Shown: positions 23,681 to 33,266, numbered from the stretch's first letter. The stretch is DNA of 64,000 nucleotides from Streptomyces flaveus (GCF_014647675.1 NZ_BMPQ01000014.1:61974-125973); one strand, 5' to 3'. The notes: generated from the sequence alone by a model not told the origin. A program made the numbers and translations.

Positions 23681-25603
23681 ATGAGTCGCCCCCACTACGT
23701 CAGTCAAGGCGCTCCGCCGGAGTCATCGGTGAACGGACGGTATCCTCGCGCAGCCCTCGGAACTGCGTTGGCTGGGGCTTACGCTGCGTCCTCGTACTCC
23801 GGACACAGCACCTCGCCGCACGCGCCACCCGGTCCGGCTCCCGAGCCCTCTTCGCCCGGCTGGTCCCGGTGGCGACGGCTGGGCCCCGGTGCCCTCACCG
23901 CACTCGGCATACTGCCCGCTTCGGTCGCCGCGTGGCTGCTGTCGCTCCGCGGTGTGCGCCTGGACCGGATGGGGGACCTCGGGCTGCTGCAGGTCCTGCC
24001 TGTGCTCTTCTGGGTGGCGCTGGCCCTGCTCACCCTTGGCTTCTGTGTCGCGGCGGGTGATCGGCGGACTCCTCACGGATGCTTCGCGGCATACGTGCTC
24101 GCCCTGGTCGCGGTCCTCCACGCGACCCCTCCGCTGCTGTATCAAGAGCTGCGTTACTCATGGGCGTGGAAGCACGTGGCCGTCATCGACGCGATGGTCC
24201 GGCACAACGGCGAGGTACCAGACGCCGGCGGCTTCACCATCTACAACCAGTGGCCGGGATTCTTCGAGCTCAACGCGTCGCTCCTCCGGGCCACTGGTCT
24301 GGAGTCAGCCGTGGGATACGCGGTCTGGGCCCAACTGCTTGCCAACGTAGTGCTGCTCGGCCCGCTCCTGCTGATCTACCGGTCGATCACCTCCAACCGG
24401 CGACTGATCTGGGGAGCCGTCTGGATCTACTACTCCTGTTCCTGGGTGGGGCAGGACTACTTCGCACCCCAGGCCTTCACCTTCCTTCTGTTCGCGAGCG
24501 TGGTCGCTCTTGTTGTGAGGCAACTACCCTCGTCCGGATCGCCAGGCACGCGAGCGCCACGTGAGGGCTGGCCCGTGGGCCGATTGACCCTGGTACTGGT
24601 GATCGAAGCCGCCATCGTCTGCTCCCACCAGCTCACCCCCCTGATGTTGATCAGCGCCCTGCTGCTGCTCTCGCTGCCACGGCGCAACAGGCGGGTGACG
24701 CTGCCGGCACTGGGCGGGGCGGTCGTGCTCACCATGGCCTGGGACGCGACCGTGGCGAGGCCGTACGTATCGGGGAACCTCCACAGCTTCCTCGACGCAC
24801 TCACACAGCCCGAGGCCAACATCTGGTCCGGTGTGAGCAGGCTCGCCGAGGCAGCGCCGAGCCAGGTCATGGTGTCCTGGATCGAGCGAGGGCTGTCGGG
24901 GAGCGTGCTTCTGCTGGCCGTCATCGGCCTCGCGGCGCGCGGCTGGACTCGGCGCACTCCCCTGCCGTGGCTCATGCTGTTCCCCTTTCCGTTGGTGATG
25001 GTGAACGCTTACGGAGGGGAAATGGTCTTCCGGGCCTACATGTTCGCGCTGCCCGCCGCCGCCCTTCTTGTCACCGCGCTGCTGTTGCCGTCCGGGGGAC
25101 GCCGCCTGCCGGCCCGGATGCTTGGCGTCTACGTCTTGTTGCTGGCCATGATCGGGAGCCTGGTGTTCGGCTACTACAGCAAGGAGGCGATGAACCGCTT
25201 CTCCTCCGATGAGGTCGCTGCCACCCGGTTCGCGACCACCAGGACACCGACCGGGTCGCTGATCATTTCGGTCACCTTCGCCGTCCCCGGCCTCGAGACG
25301 CACTACGACCGGCACGAACGCGCTGAGATCATCGAGGAGAGTCCGAGCACGAAACGGCTCCTGCTGAGGGATCCGCTGGCCGGCCTGGAGCCGCTCGTCG
25401 GGAGAGCGGGGAACAAGCCGGCATACGTCCTCCTCAACCGCGCGCAAACCGCGGACTTGCGCCTGAGCAATGAGCTGCCCGCCGGCTTCGTGGGGCGACT
25501 GGAATCCGCGCTGGCGGAGGCAACTGACTTCACTGTGGTGTACCGCAACGATGACGCGGTCGTGTACCGGTTTGACCCACCGCGGGAAGGGAGGCCGGGA
25601 TGA
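23681..25603 (+). CDS. multi-span membrane protein of the polysaccharide locus
   Basis: A 640-residue integral membrane protein. After a Pro/Ser-rich cytoplasmic tail of about 65 residues there are many hydrophobic spans (for example around ALGILPASVAAWLLSL, LLALTLGFCVA-like and LLLAVIGLAARG), and a soluble C-terminal part from about residue 510. No family motif was recognised with confidence. The topology and the position among glycosyltransferases suggest a membrane glycosyltransferase or polymerase (Wzy-like) role, as inference only. GGTGAGG precedes the ATG. The stop overlaps the next start (ATGA), which shows tight coupling. Confidence 0.72.
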   Translation: MSRPHYVSQGAPPESSVNGRYPRAALGTALAGAYAASSYSGHSTSPHAPPGPAPEPSSPGWSRWRRLGPGALTALGILPASVAAWLLSLRGVRLDRMGDLGLLQVLPVLFWVALALLTLGFCVAAGDRRTPHGCFAAYVLALVAVLHATPPLLYQELRYSWAWKHVAVIDAMVRHNGEVPDAGGFTIYNQWPGFFELNASLLRATGLESAVGYAVWAQLLANVVLLGPLLLIYRSITSNRRLIWGAVWIYYSCSWVGQDYFAPQAFTFLLFASVVALVVRQLPSSGSPGTRAPREGWPVGRLTLVLVIEAAIVCSHQLTPLMLISALLLLSLPRRNRRVTLPALGGAVVLTMAWDATVARPYVSGNLHSFLDALTQPEANIWSGVSRLAEAAPSQVMVSWIERGLSGSVLLLAVIGLAARGWTRRTPLPWLMLFPFPLVMVNAYGGEMVFRAYMFALPAAALLVTALLLPSGGRRLPARMLGVYVLLLAMIGSLVFGYYSKEAMNRFSSDEVAATRFATTRTPTGSLIISVTFAVPGLETHYDRHERAEIIEESPSTKRLLLRDPLAGLEPLVGRAGNKPAYVLLNRAQTADLRLSNELPAGFVGRLESALAEATDFTVVYRNDDAVVYRFDPPREGRPG

Positions 25604-26019
25604 TCCGGCTGCGATGGGGGATTGTTGTTTCCGGGTGGATCGCCCTTGCCGCGACCGCGCTCCCGGAGTCATCCGCGGCACGGGTGGTGATAGTCGCCGC
25701 CTTCCTCCTCGTCTGCCCGGGACTGGCTGCCGTGCTGCTGTGTACCGGCCGAGTCCTGGCCCCTGAGGCCGGGCGGGTGGGCATCCTGGAGGCCGCCGTC
25801 GTCACCGGAGCCATCAGTCTGGCCATCTCGGTGCTTGTGGCGGAGGCGCTTTTCCTGGGCCACGCATTCACCCCCGTACGGGCCCTGCTGGTCCTTGCGG
25901 GCCTCACATCGGTCGCGGCGCTGGCTTCCACTCTCCCCCGCCCTCGAGGTATCAAGCGATTCACGCCGGTCCCCTCAAGTCGTCCGCGCCTCGGCCACGA
26001 CGACAGCGACAGGGATTGA
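25600..26019 (+). CDS. small membrane protein of the polysaccharide locus
   Basis: A 139-residue hydrophobic protein with four likely membrane spans (residues about 7-23, 28-50, 60-85 and 90-112) and a basic, hydrophilic C-terminal tail. No family recognised. It is coupled to the preceding membrane protein by an ATGA overlap and followed nine bases later by the flippase, so it is probably an accessory subunit of polymerisation or export. Confidence 0.7.
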   Translation: MIRLRWGIVVSGWIALAATALPESSAARVVIVAAFLLVCPGLAAVLLCTGRVLAPEAGRVGILEAAVVTGAISLAISVLVAEALFLGHAFTPVRALLVLAGLTSVAALASTLPRPRGIKRFTPVPSSRPRLGHDDSDRD

Positions 26020-26028
26020 GGAGTAGTC

Positions 26029-27396
26029 GTGCACGCACCGCACACATCTCCGCCGACACGAACGGCAGAAACGGCGACCGCCCCCTCCCCGTGCGCCGCT
26101 GGACGCCCCTTCCCAGCAGCGGTCCGGGCGAGGGTCTCCGCGGTGCTGCCCCGCGAGCCGCTACTGCGCAACGGCCATCTGCTTGCCATGAGCTCCATCG
26201 TCAACGCCGTACTGGGAGCCGTCTTCTGGGTGTTCGCCACCCACTGGTACGACGACAGGACAGTGGGCCTCAACTACGCCACCATCTCTGCCGCCACGCT
26301 GCTCTCGACCATCGGACAGCTCAACCTCTCCGACTTCCTGGTGCGCTTTATGCCGTCCGCCGGGCGCCACACCCGCCACCTGGTGCTCGTCTGCTACCTG
26401 GCCAGCGTTCTGTGCAGCGTGCTGGTCTCCGTGGGATTCCTCCTGCTGGTGCCGACGCTCAACCCCCGCCTGGACTTCCTCCTCACCCCGGTCACCAGCA
26501 TGTTCTTCGTGGCATACACGGCGGCCTACGCCATTTTCGCCCTCCAGGACGGCGCCCTGACCGGTCTGCGGCACCCGGGCTGGGTGGTGGCAGAAAACAT
26601 GATCTTCGCGGTGGTGAAAATCCTCCTGCTGGCCGTGGGTGCCGCCCTGACGCTCTTCGCGGGCATCCTGATCTCCTGGGCCGGAGCTCTGGTGGTGGCT
26701 CTCCTCGTGGCCAACGCCTTTCTGCTGCGCCGTGCGGTACCCCGCCACGAGACGGAAGCCCCGGAGGCGGCACGCCCACCCCGCCTGGTCGGATACGCGA
26801 CCGCGGACTATGTCGGCTCACTGTTCCGGATGGCTGCGTACAGCCTGCTGCCCCTTGTGGTGCTGAACACCCTGGGACCGGCACAGAGTGCCTATTACTC
26901 GCTCGCCTGGATCGTCGGCTACGTTCCCTACCTGCTCGCGACCAACATGGGGAGTTCCCTGATCGTCGAGGCGGCGCATGCTCCCGGACAGTTGGCGCAG
27001 CACGCGCTCCGAGTGCTGCGCCACTCGGCGCTGCTGATGGCCGCGGGCGCCGCCGCCATCATCGTCGCGGCGCCGGCATTCCTCGCCTTCTTCGGGCCGG
27101 AGTACGCGGAGCACGGAACCACTCTGTTGCGGCTGCTGGCCCTGTCGGCGCTGCCGAACCTCCTCGTGAGTCTGGCCGTCGACGTGGCACGCATGCGCCG
27201 GAAACTGCGCCTGGTGGTCGGGGTGCAACTGGCCCTGTGCGTCCTGGTGCTGGGCCTGTCCTCGGTCCTGCTGCCGGTCCTGGGTCTGACCGGAGGAGGC
27301 GTCGCCTGGCTCGTAGCCCAGTGTCTGCTCGCCCTCTACCTGCTGGTCCGGCGGTCGCGGTGGCTGCCCCAGGCTGCGAGAGAAAAGGAGGAGTGA
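26029..27396 (+). CDS. Wzx-type lipid-linked oligosaccharide flippase
   Basis: A 455-residue membrane protein with about 12 hydrophobic spans and the general pattern of the polysaccharide transport (PST/MATE-like) superfamily. It has an initial span pair around HLLAMSSIVNAVLGAVFW, the LSDFLVRFMP loop, and a second half starting VGYATADYVGSLFRMAAYSL. Its likely task is to flip the undecaprenyl-linked repeat unit outward. It starts with GTG after GAGGAG. The preceding and following genes are within 10 bases, consistent with one operon. Sequence similarity in this superfamily is low, so the assignment rests on topology and context. Confidence 0.78.
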   Translation: MHAPHTSPPTRTAETATAPSPCAAGRPFPAAVRARVSAVLPREPLLRNGHLLAMSSIVNAVLGAVFWVFATHWYDDRTVGLNYATISAATLLSTIGQLNLSDFLVRFMPSAGRHTRHLVLVCYLASVLCSVLVSVGFLLLVPTLNPRLDFLLTPVTSMFFVAYTAAYAIFALQDGALTGLRHPGWVVAENMIFAVVKILLLAVGAALTLFAGILISWAGALVVALLVANAFLLRRAVPRHETEAPEAARPPRLVGYATADYVGSLFRMAAYSLLPLVVLNTLGPAQSAYYSLAWIVGYVPYLLATNMGSSLIVEAAHAPGQLAQHALRVLRHSALLMAAGAAAIIVAAPAFLAFFGPEYAEHGTTLLRLLALSALPNLLVSLAVDVARMRRKLRLVVGVQLALCVLVLGLSSVLLPVLGLTGGGVAWLVAQCLLALYLLVRRSRWLPQAAREKEE

Positions 27397-27397
27397 C

Positions 27398-28453
27398 GTG
27401 CCCCGTACCGATATCTCCGTGGTGGTCTGCGTGTATACCGAGGACCGGTGGGAGGACATCCTCGCTGCCGTGGACTCGGTACGAGAGCAGTCCTTGCCGG
27501 CCCTGGAGACGCTGCTGGTCGTCGACCACAATCTGGCACTGCTCGACCGGCTCGGAAACGAGTACAAGCAGTACGACGACCTCAAGGGCCCCGGGCCGGC
27601 GGTCCGGGTCCTTGCCAACACGGGCCCCCCGGGTCTGTCCGCGGGCCGTAACACGGGGATCGCGGCGTCCCAGGGCACGGTCGTCGCTTTCCTCGACGAT
27701 GACGCAGTGGCAGAACGAGACTGGCTGCGGCACATGGCGTCGGCGTACGCCGATCCGCTGGTGATGGGGGTGGGCGGCCACACGGTCCCGCGGTGGGCCT
27801 CCGGACACCGTCCCGTCTGGTTTCCCGCAGAGTTCGACTGGGTCGTCGGCTGCGCATACAAGGGCCTTCCGGAAGGACGGGCGCCGGTCCGTAACGTACT
27901 GGGTGGAAACTCCTCCTTCCGTCGAACGGCCTTCGACGAGGCCGGCGGCTTCGCCGTCGGCCTCGGCCGCGACGGCGACAAGCACCCGCTGGGCTGCGAG
28001 GAAACCGAGTTCTGCATCCGGCTGACCCGGGCCAGGCCGGACGCGGTGCTGCTCATCGAGCATCGCGCGGTCATTCACCACAAGGTGCCCGCCGCCCGGG
28101 AACGCTTCGACTACTTCCGTAGCCGTACCTACGCCGAGGGCCTGTCGAAAGCCCTGGTCACCCGCCGCGTAGGCGTGGGCAAGGGTCTGGAGTCCGAACG
28201 CCGCTACACCACGCAGGTACTCCCCGCCGGGGTGGCGCGCGGGCTACGCGACGCGCTGCTGGGGCGCCGGGGAGGCGCGGGCCGCGCGGGAGCGATCGTG
28301 ACCGGAGTGGTGACCGCAGCAACGGGATACGCAGTCGGCGCGTTCCAAGCCCGCAGAAACGACTCTCTCTTCCGGGTCGCGGAAGTGCCGTCCCCGGCAG
28401 GCACAGGCCAGAACACGGGCCTCCCGGCTGAGGCAGCACAGAGAAGGATGTGA
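27398..28453 (+). CDS. GT2 glycosyltransferase
   Basis: A 351-residue family 2 glycosyltransferase. Motifs are ISVVVCVYTEDRW, the LSAGRNTGIAASQG segment, LDDDA as the metal-binding DxD, and GGNSSFRRTAF with the later ETEFCIRL acceptor-side acid. It has no clear membrane span until a hydrophobic patch near the C-terminus (AIVTGVVTAATGYAVG). The GTG start follows AAAGGAGGAG, the strongest ribosome binding site of the operon. It likely adds one sugar of the repeat unit. Confidence 0.9.
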   Translation: MPRTDISVVVCVYTEDRWEDILAAVDSVREQSLPALETLLVVDHNLALLDRLGNEYKQYDDLKGPGPAVRVLANTGPPGLSAGRNTGIAASQGTVVAFLDDDAVAERDWLRHMASAYADPLVMGVGGHTVPRWASGHRPVWFPAEFDWVVGCAYKGLPEGRAPVRNVLGGNSSFRRTAFDEAGGFAVGLGRDGDKHPLGCEETEFCIRLTRARPDAVLLIEHRAVIHHKVPAARERFDYFRSRTYAEGLSKALVTRRVGVGKGLESERRYTTQVLPAGVARGLRDALLGRRGGAGRAGAIVTGVVTAATGYAVGAFQARRNDSLFRVAEVPSPAGTGQNTGLPAEAAQRRM

Positions 28454-28456
28454 ATC

Positions 28457-29596
28457 ATGGACGTCAGCGTGTACCGGCCCGACGAGCTGACCGCCGCCAC
28501 CCGGACGGCTTGGACGACGATGCAGTCGGAGGCACATCTTCGTGGCCGGCCCCAAATGGCGAATCCCTTCCTCTCCCCCGAGTTCACCCTGGCAGTCGGC
28601 CGCTGCAGGCGCGGGGTGCGTGTCGCCGTGATTCGGGAAGAGAGTCCATGCGGCGAGCCAACGGCGTTCTTTCCGTACCAGCGCACCCCTGCCGGGGCCG
28701 GCCGCGCGATCGGCCTCGGCCTGTCCGACTGCCAGGGTCTCGTGCACGGGCCCGGTTTCCAGTGGGATGCGCACGAGTTGCTGGCGGCCTGCGGCCTCGC
28801 CGTCTGGGAGTTCGACCATCTCGCGTCGGGGCAGCAGCCGTTCGAGCAGTCGGCCACGGGCAGCTTCCCCTCGCCCGTGATCGACGTGGAGGAGGGCTGG
28901 GAGGCCTACCTGGCCCGATTGCGCACCCAGTCACCGAAGTTCACGCGGACCACACTCGCCAAGGAACGCAAGCTCGGGCGGGAGTACGCCGACGTTCACT
29001 ATGTGCACGACGAGCGCGACCCCGCAGCACTGCGCACGCTGATGGAGTGGAAGTCGGCGCAGTACCGCAGGACCGGTCGCAGTGACCGGTTCGCGCACCC
29101 CTGGATCAGCCAACTCGTGCACCAGCTGTTCCACACCCACTCCGAGCCGTTCGCGGGGATCCTGTCGGTGCTCTACGCGGACGGCAGGCCGATCGCCGCG
29201 CACTTCGGGCTGCGCTCCGAGTCTGTGCTGGCCTGCTGGTTCCCGGCGTACGACCCTGCGTTCTCGAAGTTCTCGCCGGGCCTGATCCTCCATCTGCACA
29301 TGGCGGAGGCTGCGGCAGCGGACGGAATCGCGTACCTGGATCTGGGGCGTGGCGACAAAGAGTACAAGCACTCCCTCAAGACGCGTGAACTCAGTGTGTC
29401 CGAAGGCTGGGTGACCCGTCGGCATCCAGTCGCCCTCGCCCATCGGGCGCGTCGCGCTCCGGTACGGGTCCTGCGCAACACCATCGTCTCGCGACCGGAA
29501 CTGTTCGGGCGTGCCGACCGGCTCTTGAAGGGCGTCGGGAAACTCCGCGAGCGGCAGAAAGCAACACATGTTCAAGAACACTGCCCGAATCCTTGA
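28457..29596 (+). CDS. GNAT/CelD-like acyltransferase
   Basis: A 379-residue protein of the GNAT-related CelD/BcsL/FemAB-like group found in extracellular polysaccharide clusters. Typical elements are NPFLSPEFT, the segment LRTQSPKFTRTTLAKERKLG, LMEWKSAQYRRTGR and the C-terminal DLGRGDKEYKHSLKTRE. These proteins are thought to acylate a sugar or lipid intermediate in the cytoplasm. The start is three bases after the preceding glycosyltransferase stop, so it belongs to the same operon. The acyl donor and acceptor are unknown. Confidence 0.82.
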   Translation: MDVSVYRPDELTAATRTAWTTMQSEAHLRGRPQMANPFLSPEFTLAVGRCRRGVRVAVIREESPCGEPTAFFPYQRTPAGAGRAIGLGLSDCQGLVHGPGFQWDAHELLAACGLAVWEFDHLASGQQPFEQSATGSFPSPVIDVEEGWEAYLARLRTQSPKFTRTTLAKERKLGREYADVHYVHDERDPAALRTLMEWKSAQYRRTGRSDRFAHPWISQLVHQLFHTHSEPFAGILSVLYADGRPIAAHFGLRSESVLACWFPAYDPAFSKFSPGLILHLHMAEAAAADGIAYLDLGRGDKEYKHSLKTRELSVSEGWVTRRHPVALAHRARRAPVRVLRNTIVSRPELFGRADRLLKGVGKLRERQKATHVQEHCPNP

Positions 29597-29620
29597 ATCA
29601 CTGTTGCGAGGGAGCCTCAG

Positions 29621-30421
29621 ATGACACGCCCCGTACCCATCCTGATGTACCACGCGGTCGCGCACGAACCAGCCTCGTCGATCCGCGCCCTGTCCGTCTC
29701 GCCGGAGGCGTTCGCGGGCCAGATGCGGCTGCTCGCAGAACGCGGATTCACGCCGCTGACCACGGCCCGCCTGGCGGCCGCCTGGCGCGGAGGGCCGCCC
29801 CTGCCGCAGGACCCCGTGCTGATCACCTTCGACGACGGGTACCGGGGAGTGCATCGCTACGCCCTGCCCGTCCTCCGCGAACTCGGCTTCGCAGCGACGG
29901 TGTTCGTCACCACTGGCTGGCTTCGCGGCCCGCACGAGATCCACGGCGCAGCACTGGACACCATGCTCGGCTGGGAAGAGGTGCGCGAACTCGCAGCGGC
30001 GGGTGCGGAGATCGGCGGACACAGCCACAGCCACCCACAGCTGGACCAGCTCCCCGACAGCGAGTTGCGCTATGAGGTGGCACGCTGCCAAGAAGTCATC
30101 GCCGAGCAGACCGGCTCTCCGCCCTTTTCCTTCGCCTACCCGTACGGCTACTGCGACCGCCGGGTGCGGCAGGAGGTGCGAATGGCCGGCTTCGCCCAGT
30201 CGGTGGCGGTGGGCAACACTCTGGCCAGTCCCCGTCAGGGCCCTTTTGCTCTGCGGCGAGTGACCGTGCGGCGTCGCACGGGGCCCAAGGAGTTCGCGCG
30301 ACTGGTCGAAGGACGGGCCATCGGTCGCGCCTTTGCCGCGGACCGGGCACTGACGAAGGGGTACGCACTGGTCCGCGGATCCCGTCGGCTGATGCGAAAG
30401 GCGGCACGAACCCGTGCCTGA
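29621..30421 (+). CDS. polysaccharide deacetylase family protein (CE4)
   Basis: A 266-residue NodB-type deacetylase. The catalytic/metal motifs are present: ITFDDGY (motif 1, Asp base and metal Asp) and GGHSHSHPQL (motif 2, metal His residues). FAYPYGY marks motif 3. There is no signal peptide, so it either works inside or is exported by an unseen route. In this context it probably removes N-acetyl groups from the polymer or its lipid-linked precursor. Its stop overlaps the next GTG by eight bases. Confidence 0.88.
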   Translation: MTRPVPILMYHAVAHEPASSIRALSVSPEAFAGQMRLLAERGFTPLTTARLAAAWRGGPPLPQDPVLITFDDGYRGVHRYALPVLRELGFAATVFVTTGWLRGPHEIHGAALDTMLGWEEVRELAAAGAEIGGHSHSHPQLDQLPDSELRYEVARCQEVIAEQTGSPPFSFAYPYGYCDRRVRQEVRMAGFAQSVAVGNTLASPRQGPFALRRVTVRRRTGPKEFARLVEGRAIGRAFAADRALTKGYALVRGSRRLMRKAARTRA

Positions 30422-31919
30422 CACCGCGAAGGAATGGGCTTCGCCCAATGGGCGGCACCGCAGCACCTGGGGCGGGCGCGGGAAGCCGAAGAGGTCGCGC
30501 CGGGCCCCTCCAGGGCGCTTGCTGCTGGAACGCCCCGCGGGGGATCGAGGGTCGCGTCGGTGGCGGATCGCCTCTCTCGCAGTGGTCACCGCCGCGCTCG
30601 CGTTCATCGTCTCCCTATGGACCGGCCCCCTTGGCCTCGGCGGGGGCACGTCGGGCCCAGCCCGGGGCGACAAGGTGCACGGCACGCCCGCCCCAGTCGG
30701 CGGAACGCCGGAACCCTCGCTCGGCTGGGGCCTCACCCACACCCAATACAGCGCCGACGTGGGAGACCCCGCCGCCACGGAAAGGGCACGAAAGGCTCTC
30801 TCCGCCGAATCGCTGCCCCAGAACCAGCACATCATGGGCTGGGGCGCCGACAACCCCGAGCCCTCGCCGGGCCGATACGATTTCGCCGCCCTGGACAGCC
30901 GTATGGACCTCATCCGAGCGACCGGCGGCACGCCCGTCATCACGCTGTGCTGCGCGCCGGACTGGATGAAGGGCGGCACGCCGGGCCGCACGGACTGGTC
31001 CCGGCCATCCCTGGAGACGGCACCGAGCCCTGAGCACTACGACGACTTCGCCGCCCTCGCGGCCACCGTCGCCCAACGTTATCCAGACGTACGGCACTTC
31101 ATCGTCTGGAACGAGTTCAAGGGTTTCTTCGACGACTCCAAGCAGCGCTGGAACTACGAGGGCTATACCCAGCTCTACAACCAGGTTCGTCAGGCCCTGA
31201 AGACAGTGAACAAAGACAACCTGGTGGGCGGGCCGTATCTGAACATGGACAGCTTCGAGCCCGGCAGTACGACGCACGCCTCCGGCCTCAAGGGCCCGTG
31301 GGGCAGCGTCGATCAACGCGTGCTCGACGCCTTCGACTACTGGAACAAGCACAAGTCCGGAGCCGACTTCGTTGTCGTGGACGGCTCCAGCTACACCCAC
31401 CACGACGAAACACCGCCCAATGAGTTCCGGGCCACGGACAAGTTCACCGCCGTCGGTCAATGGGTTCAGGAACGCACCGACCTGCCCCTGTGGTGGGCCG
31501 AGTACCACGTCGAACCCAACGGCGACCGTTGGAGCGAGCCGCACCGCAAGGCTGTGCAAGCCGCCGGAATGATCGCCGTGGTGAGGGGTGGCGCCACCAC
31601 CGGCTTCTACTGGAACCCTCAGCGCCGGGGCGAGCGGTGCGCCGGATGCCTGTGGCGTAGCACCGAGTTCGCCGACAGGACCGGCGGCGACACGCTCCCC
31701 ATGCTGGACCTCGTACGACGGTTCCATGCGGAGTTCCCACCCGGTACGGCGTACCGCTCGGTCGATGTGACATCCGACGACGCGTCGACCGTGCGCATAC
31801 TCGCAGACACTGAGACGACCGTTGTCGTCAACACCGAGGACCGGGCTCTTCAGGTCGAGATCGAGGGCCGGACCTTCGACATGGACGCCTATGAGGTGCT
31901 GTGGTTGGACAGTGTCTGA
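30414..31919 (+). CDS. GH39-like membrane-anchored glycoside hydrolase
   Basis: A 501-residue protein with a basic cytoplasmic tail, one membrane span (about residues 51-70) and a large extracellular clan-A (beta/alpha)8 hydrolase domain. The likely acid/base is E234 in VWNEFKGF, and the likely nucleophile is E363 in WWAEYHVEP, the arrangement seen in GH39 and relatives. It closes the polysaccharide operon and may trim or release the exported chain at the cell surface. The GTG start at 30414 overlaps the deacetylase stop. Substrate is not predictable from sequence. Confidence 0.83.
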   Translation: MPDTAKEWASPNGRHRSTWGGRGKPKRSRRAPPGRLLLERPAGDRGSRRWRIASLAVVTAALAFIVSLWTGPLGLGGGTSGPARGDKVHGTPAPVGGTPEPSLGWGLTHTQYSADVGDPAATERARKALSAESLPQNQHIMGWGADNPEPSPGRYDFAALDSRMDLIRATGGTPVITLCCAPDWMKGGTPGRTDWSRPSLETAPSPEHYDDFAALAATVAQRYPDVRHFIVWNEFKGFFDDSKQRWNYEGYTQLYNQVRQALKTVNKDNLVGGPYLNMDSFEPGSTTHASGLKGPWGSVDQRVLDAFDYWNKHKSGADFVVVDGSSYTHHDETPPNEFRATDKFTAVGQWVQERTDLPLWWAEYHVEPNGDRWSEPHRKAVQAAGMIAVVRGGATTGFYWNPQRRGERCAGCLWRSTEFADRTGGDTLPMLDLVRRFHAEFPPGTAYRSVDVTSDDASTVRILADTETTVVVNTEDRALQVEIEGRTFDMDAYEVLWLDSV

Positions 31920-31942
31920 GAAGCCCGGCGGCGCCGCATCAC

Positions 31943-32065
31943 CGGATCTCGGCCCAGGAGCTGCCCCGGCTGCGGGAGACCGCCGCCGCGCTCGCCGAGC
32001 GTGGCGGGCCAGAGAGGCTGGCGGCCGGACTGGATGCGCTCCTCGACCGTTTCGCGCGGGAGTAG
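31943..32065 (+). pseudogene. possible TetR C-terminal remnant
   Basis: An open stretch of 40 codons ending TAG reads RISAQELPRLRETAAALAER then GGPERLAAGLDALLDRF. It resembles the last helices of TetR-type ligand-binding domains (ELPxL...GLDxLLDG). There is no start codon or DNA-binding half, so it would be a leftover end of a regulator gene. Confidence 0.4.
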
Positions 32066-32165
32066 GCCTCAAGGCTCCCCGCGATGCGACGCGCTTCACG
32101 CTGGAACGGACCGTCAGCGCCTCGGGCGCAGCATTTCGCTGAACGGCGTGACGGGCCGTTCCAGG

Positions 32166-32200
32166 CACTCAGTACTCAGCACTCAGCACTCAGCACTCAC
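32166..32200. repeat. five 7-bp tandem repeats (CACTCAG)
   Basis: CACTCAG, TACTCAG, CACTCAG, CACTCAG and CACTCAC lie head to tail between the TetR remnant and the aldo/keto reductase. No gene covers them. They look like a small slippage-prone tract. Confidence 0.8.
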
Positions 32201-32282
32201 CGTCCACGACGTTGTCGACCGCCTCGTTGCAGAAGGCCGGCCGGTCCCTGATCACCGCGGGCGGTGGGTGTGCGCGGTGCGT

Positions 32283-33266
32283 TCAGTGCGCCGCGTCCAG
32301 CCGGGCCCGCTGCTCCGGTGTCAGTTCCAGGTCGACGGCGGCCAGGTTCTCCTCCAGTTGCGCCATCGACGAGGCCCCGACAAGCGGGATGACCGGAAGC
32401 TCGCCGCCCAGCAGCCAGGCGAGGACCACCTGGTTGACGGTCGCGCCGGTCTCGCGGGCGACTTCTTGCAGGGCGGTGAACCGAGCGGGGGTGCCCGGGT
32501 GGTCGTAGTCCGGCTGAAGCCTGTCCGGGCGGACGTAGGCGCCCTTCAGCAGGGGCGAGTAGGCGACCAGGGTCAGGCGGGGCTCGGCCCGCAGGTAGCC
32601 GAGCATGTCGGGGCCGACCGCGCCAAGGGTGCCGTCGGGGAACAGGCCGCTGGGCAGGTCGGTCCGGGGGCGCAGGTAGCTGTGCTCGTACTGGAGCACC
32701 TCGTAGCCGGGCAGCCCGGCCGCGGCGGCCAGGGTGCGGGCGCGGTCCACGCGCCAGGCGGACTGGTTGCTCACGCCGAGTAGGCCGACCGTGCCCTCCC
32801 CGACGAGGGCGGCGAAGCCCTCGACGGTCTCCTGGAGGGGAACGGTGGGGTCGTCGATGTGTGCGTACAGCAGGTCCAGCTTCGCCACCCCGAGCCGCTC
32901 ACGGCTGCGCTCGGCGGACTCGCGGATCACCTTCGCCGACAGGCCCTCCGGGTTGTCGACGTAGCTGGTGCCGGGAGCGAGCGGACGGGCGCCGAGCTTG
33001 GTGGCGATGACGATCTCGTCGCCGATGCCGCGGCTGCGCCGCCAGCGGCCGAGCAGTTCCTCGCTCTGGCCGCCCTGGCCGCCGTCCTCCCAGAAGGCGT
33101 AGTTGTCGGACGTGTCGATGAAGGTGCCGCCGGCCTCGACGTAGCGATCGAGGAGGGCGAAGGAGGTCTTCTCGTCCGTCCGCGAGCCGAAGAGCATCGC
33201 GCCGAGCGCGAACACGCTCACCTCACGGCGGGTGGCCGGGTCGGTGCCTATGGTGCGGTACTTCAC
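32283..33266 (-). CDS. aldo/keto reductase
   Basis: A 327-residue NADPH-dependent (beta/alpha)8 oxidoreductase. Family landmarks are GAMLFGSRTDE near the N-terminus, FIDTSDNYAFW with the catalytic Asp and Tyr, the Lys in VIATKLG, and LYAHIDD at the usual His position. It fits the large YajO/YdhF-like AKR group that reduces aldehydes. Its promoter (33309-33339) has the overlong spacer and palindrome of MerR-regulated stress genes, so induction by an electrophile or oxidant through a MerR-type activator encoded elsewhere is likely. Confidence 0.92.
   Translation of the reverse strand: MKYRTIGTDPATRREVSVFALGAMLFGSRTDEKTSFALLDRYVEAGGTFIDTSDNYAFWEDGGQGGQSEELLGRWRRSRGIGDEIVIATKLGARPLAPGTSYVDNPEGLSAKVIRESAERSRERLGVAKLDLLYAHIDDPTVPLQETVEGFAALVGEGTVGLLGVSNQSAWRVDRARTLAAAAGLPGYEVLQYEHSYLRPRTDLPSGLFPDGTLGAVGPDMLGYLRAEPRLTLVAYSPLLKGAYVRPDRLQPDYDHPGTPARFTALQEVARETGATVNQVVLAWLLGGELPVIPLVGASSMAQLEENLAAVDLELTPEQRARLDAAH

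Noticed and set aside
28931..30991. 686-codon minus-strand frame across three polysaccharide genes
   Set aside because: It spans the boundaries of three real genes and has no recognisable domain.
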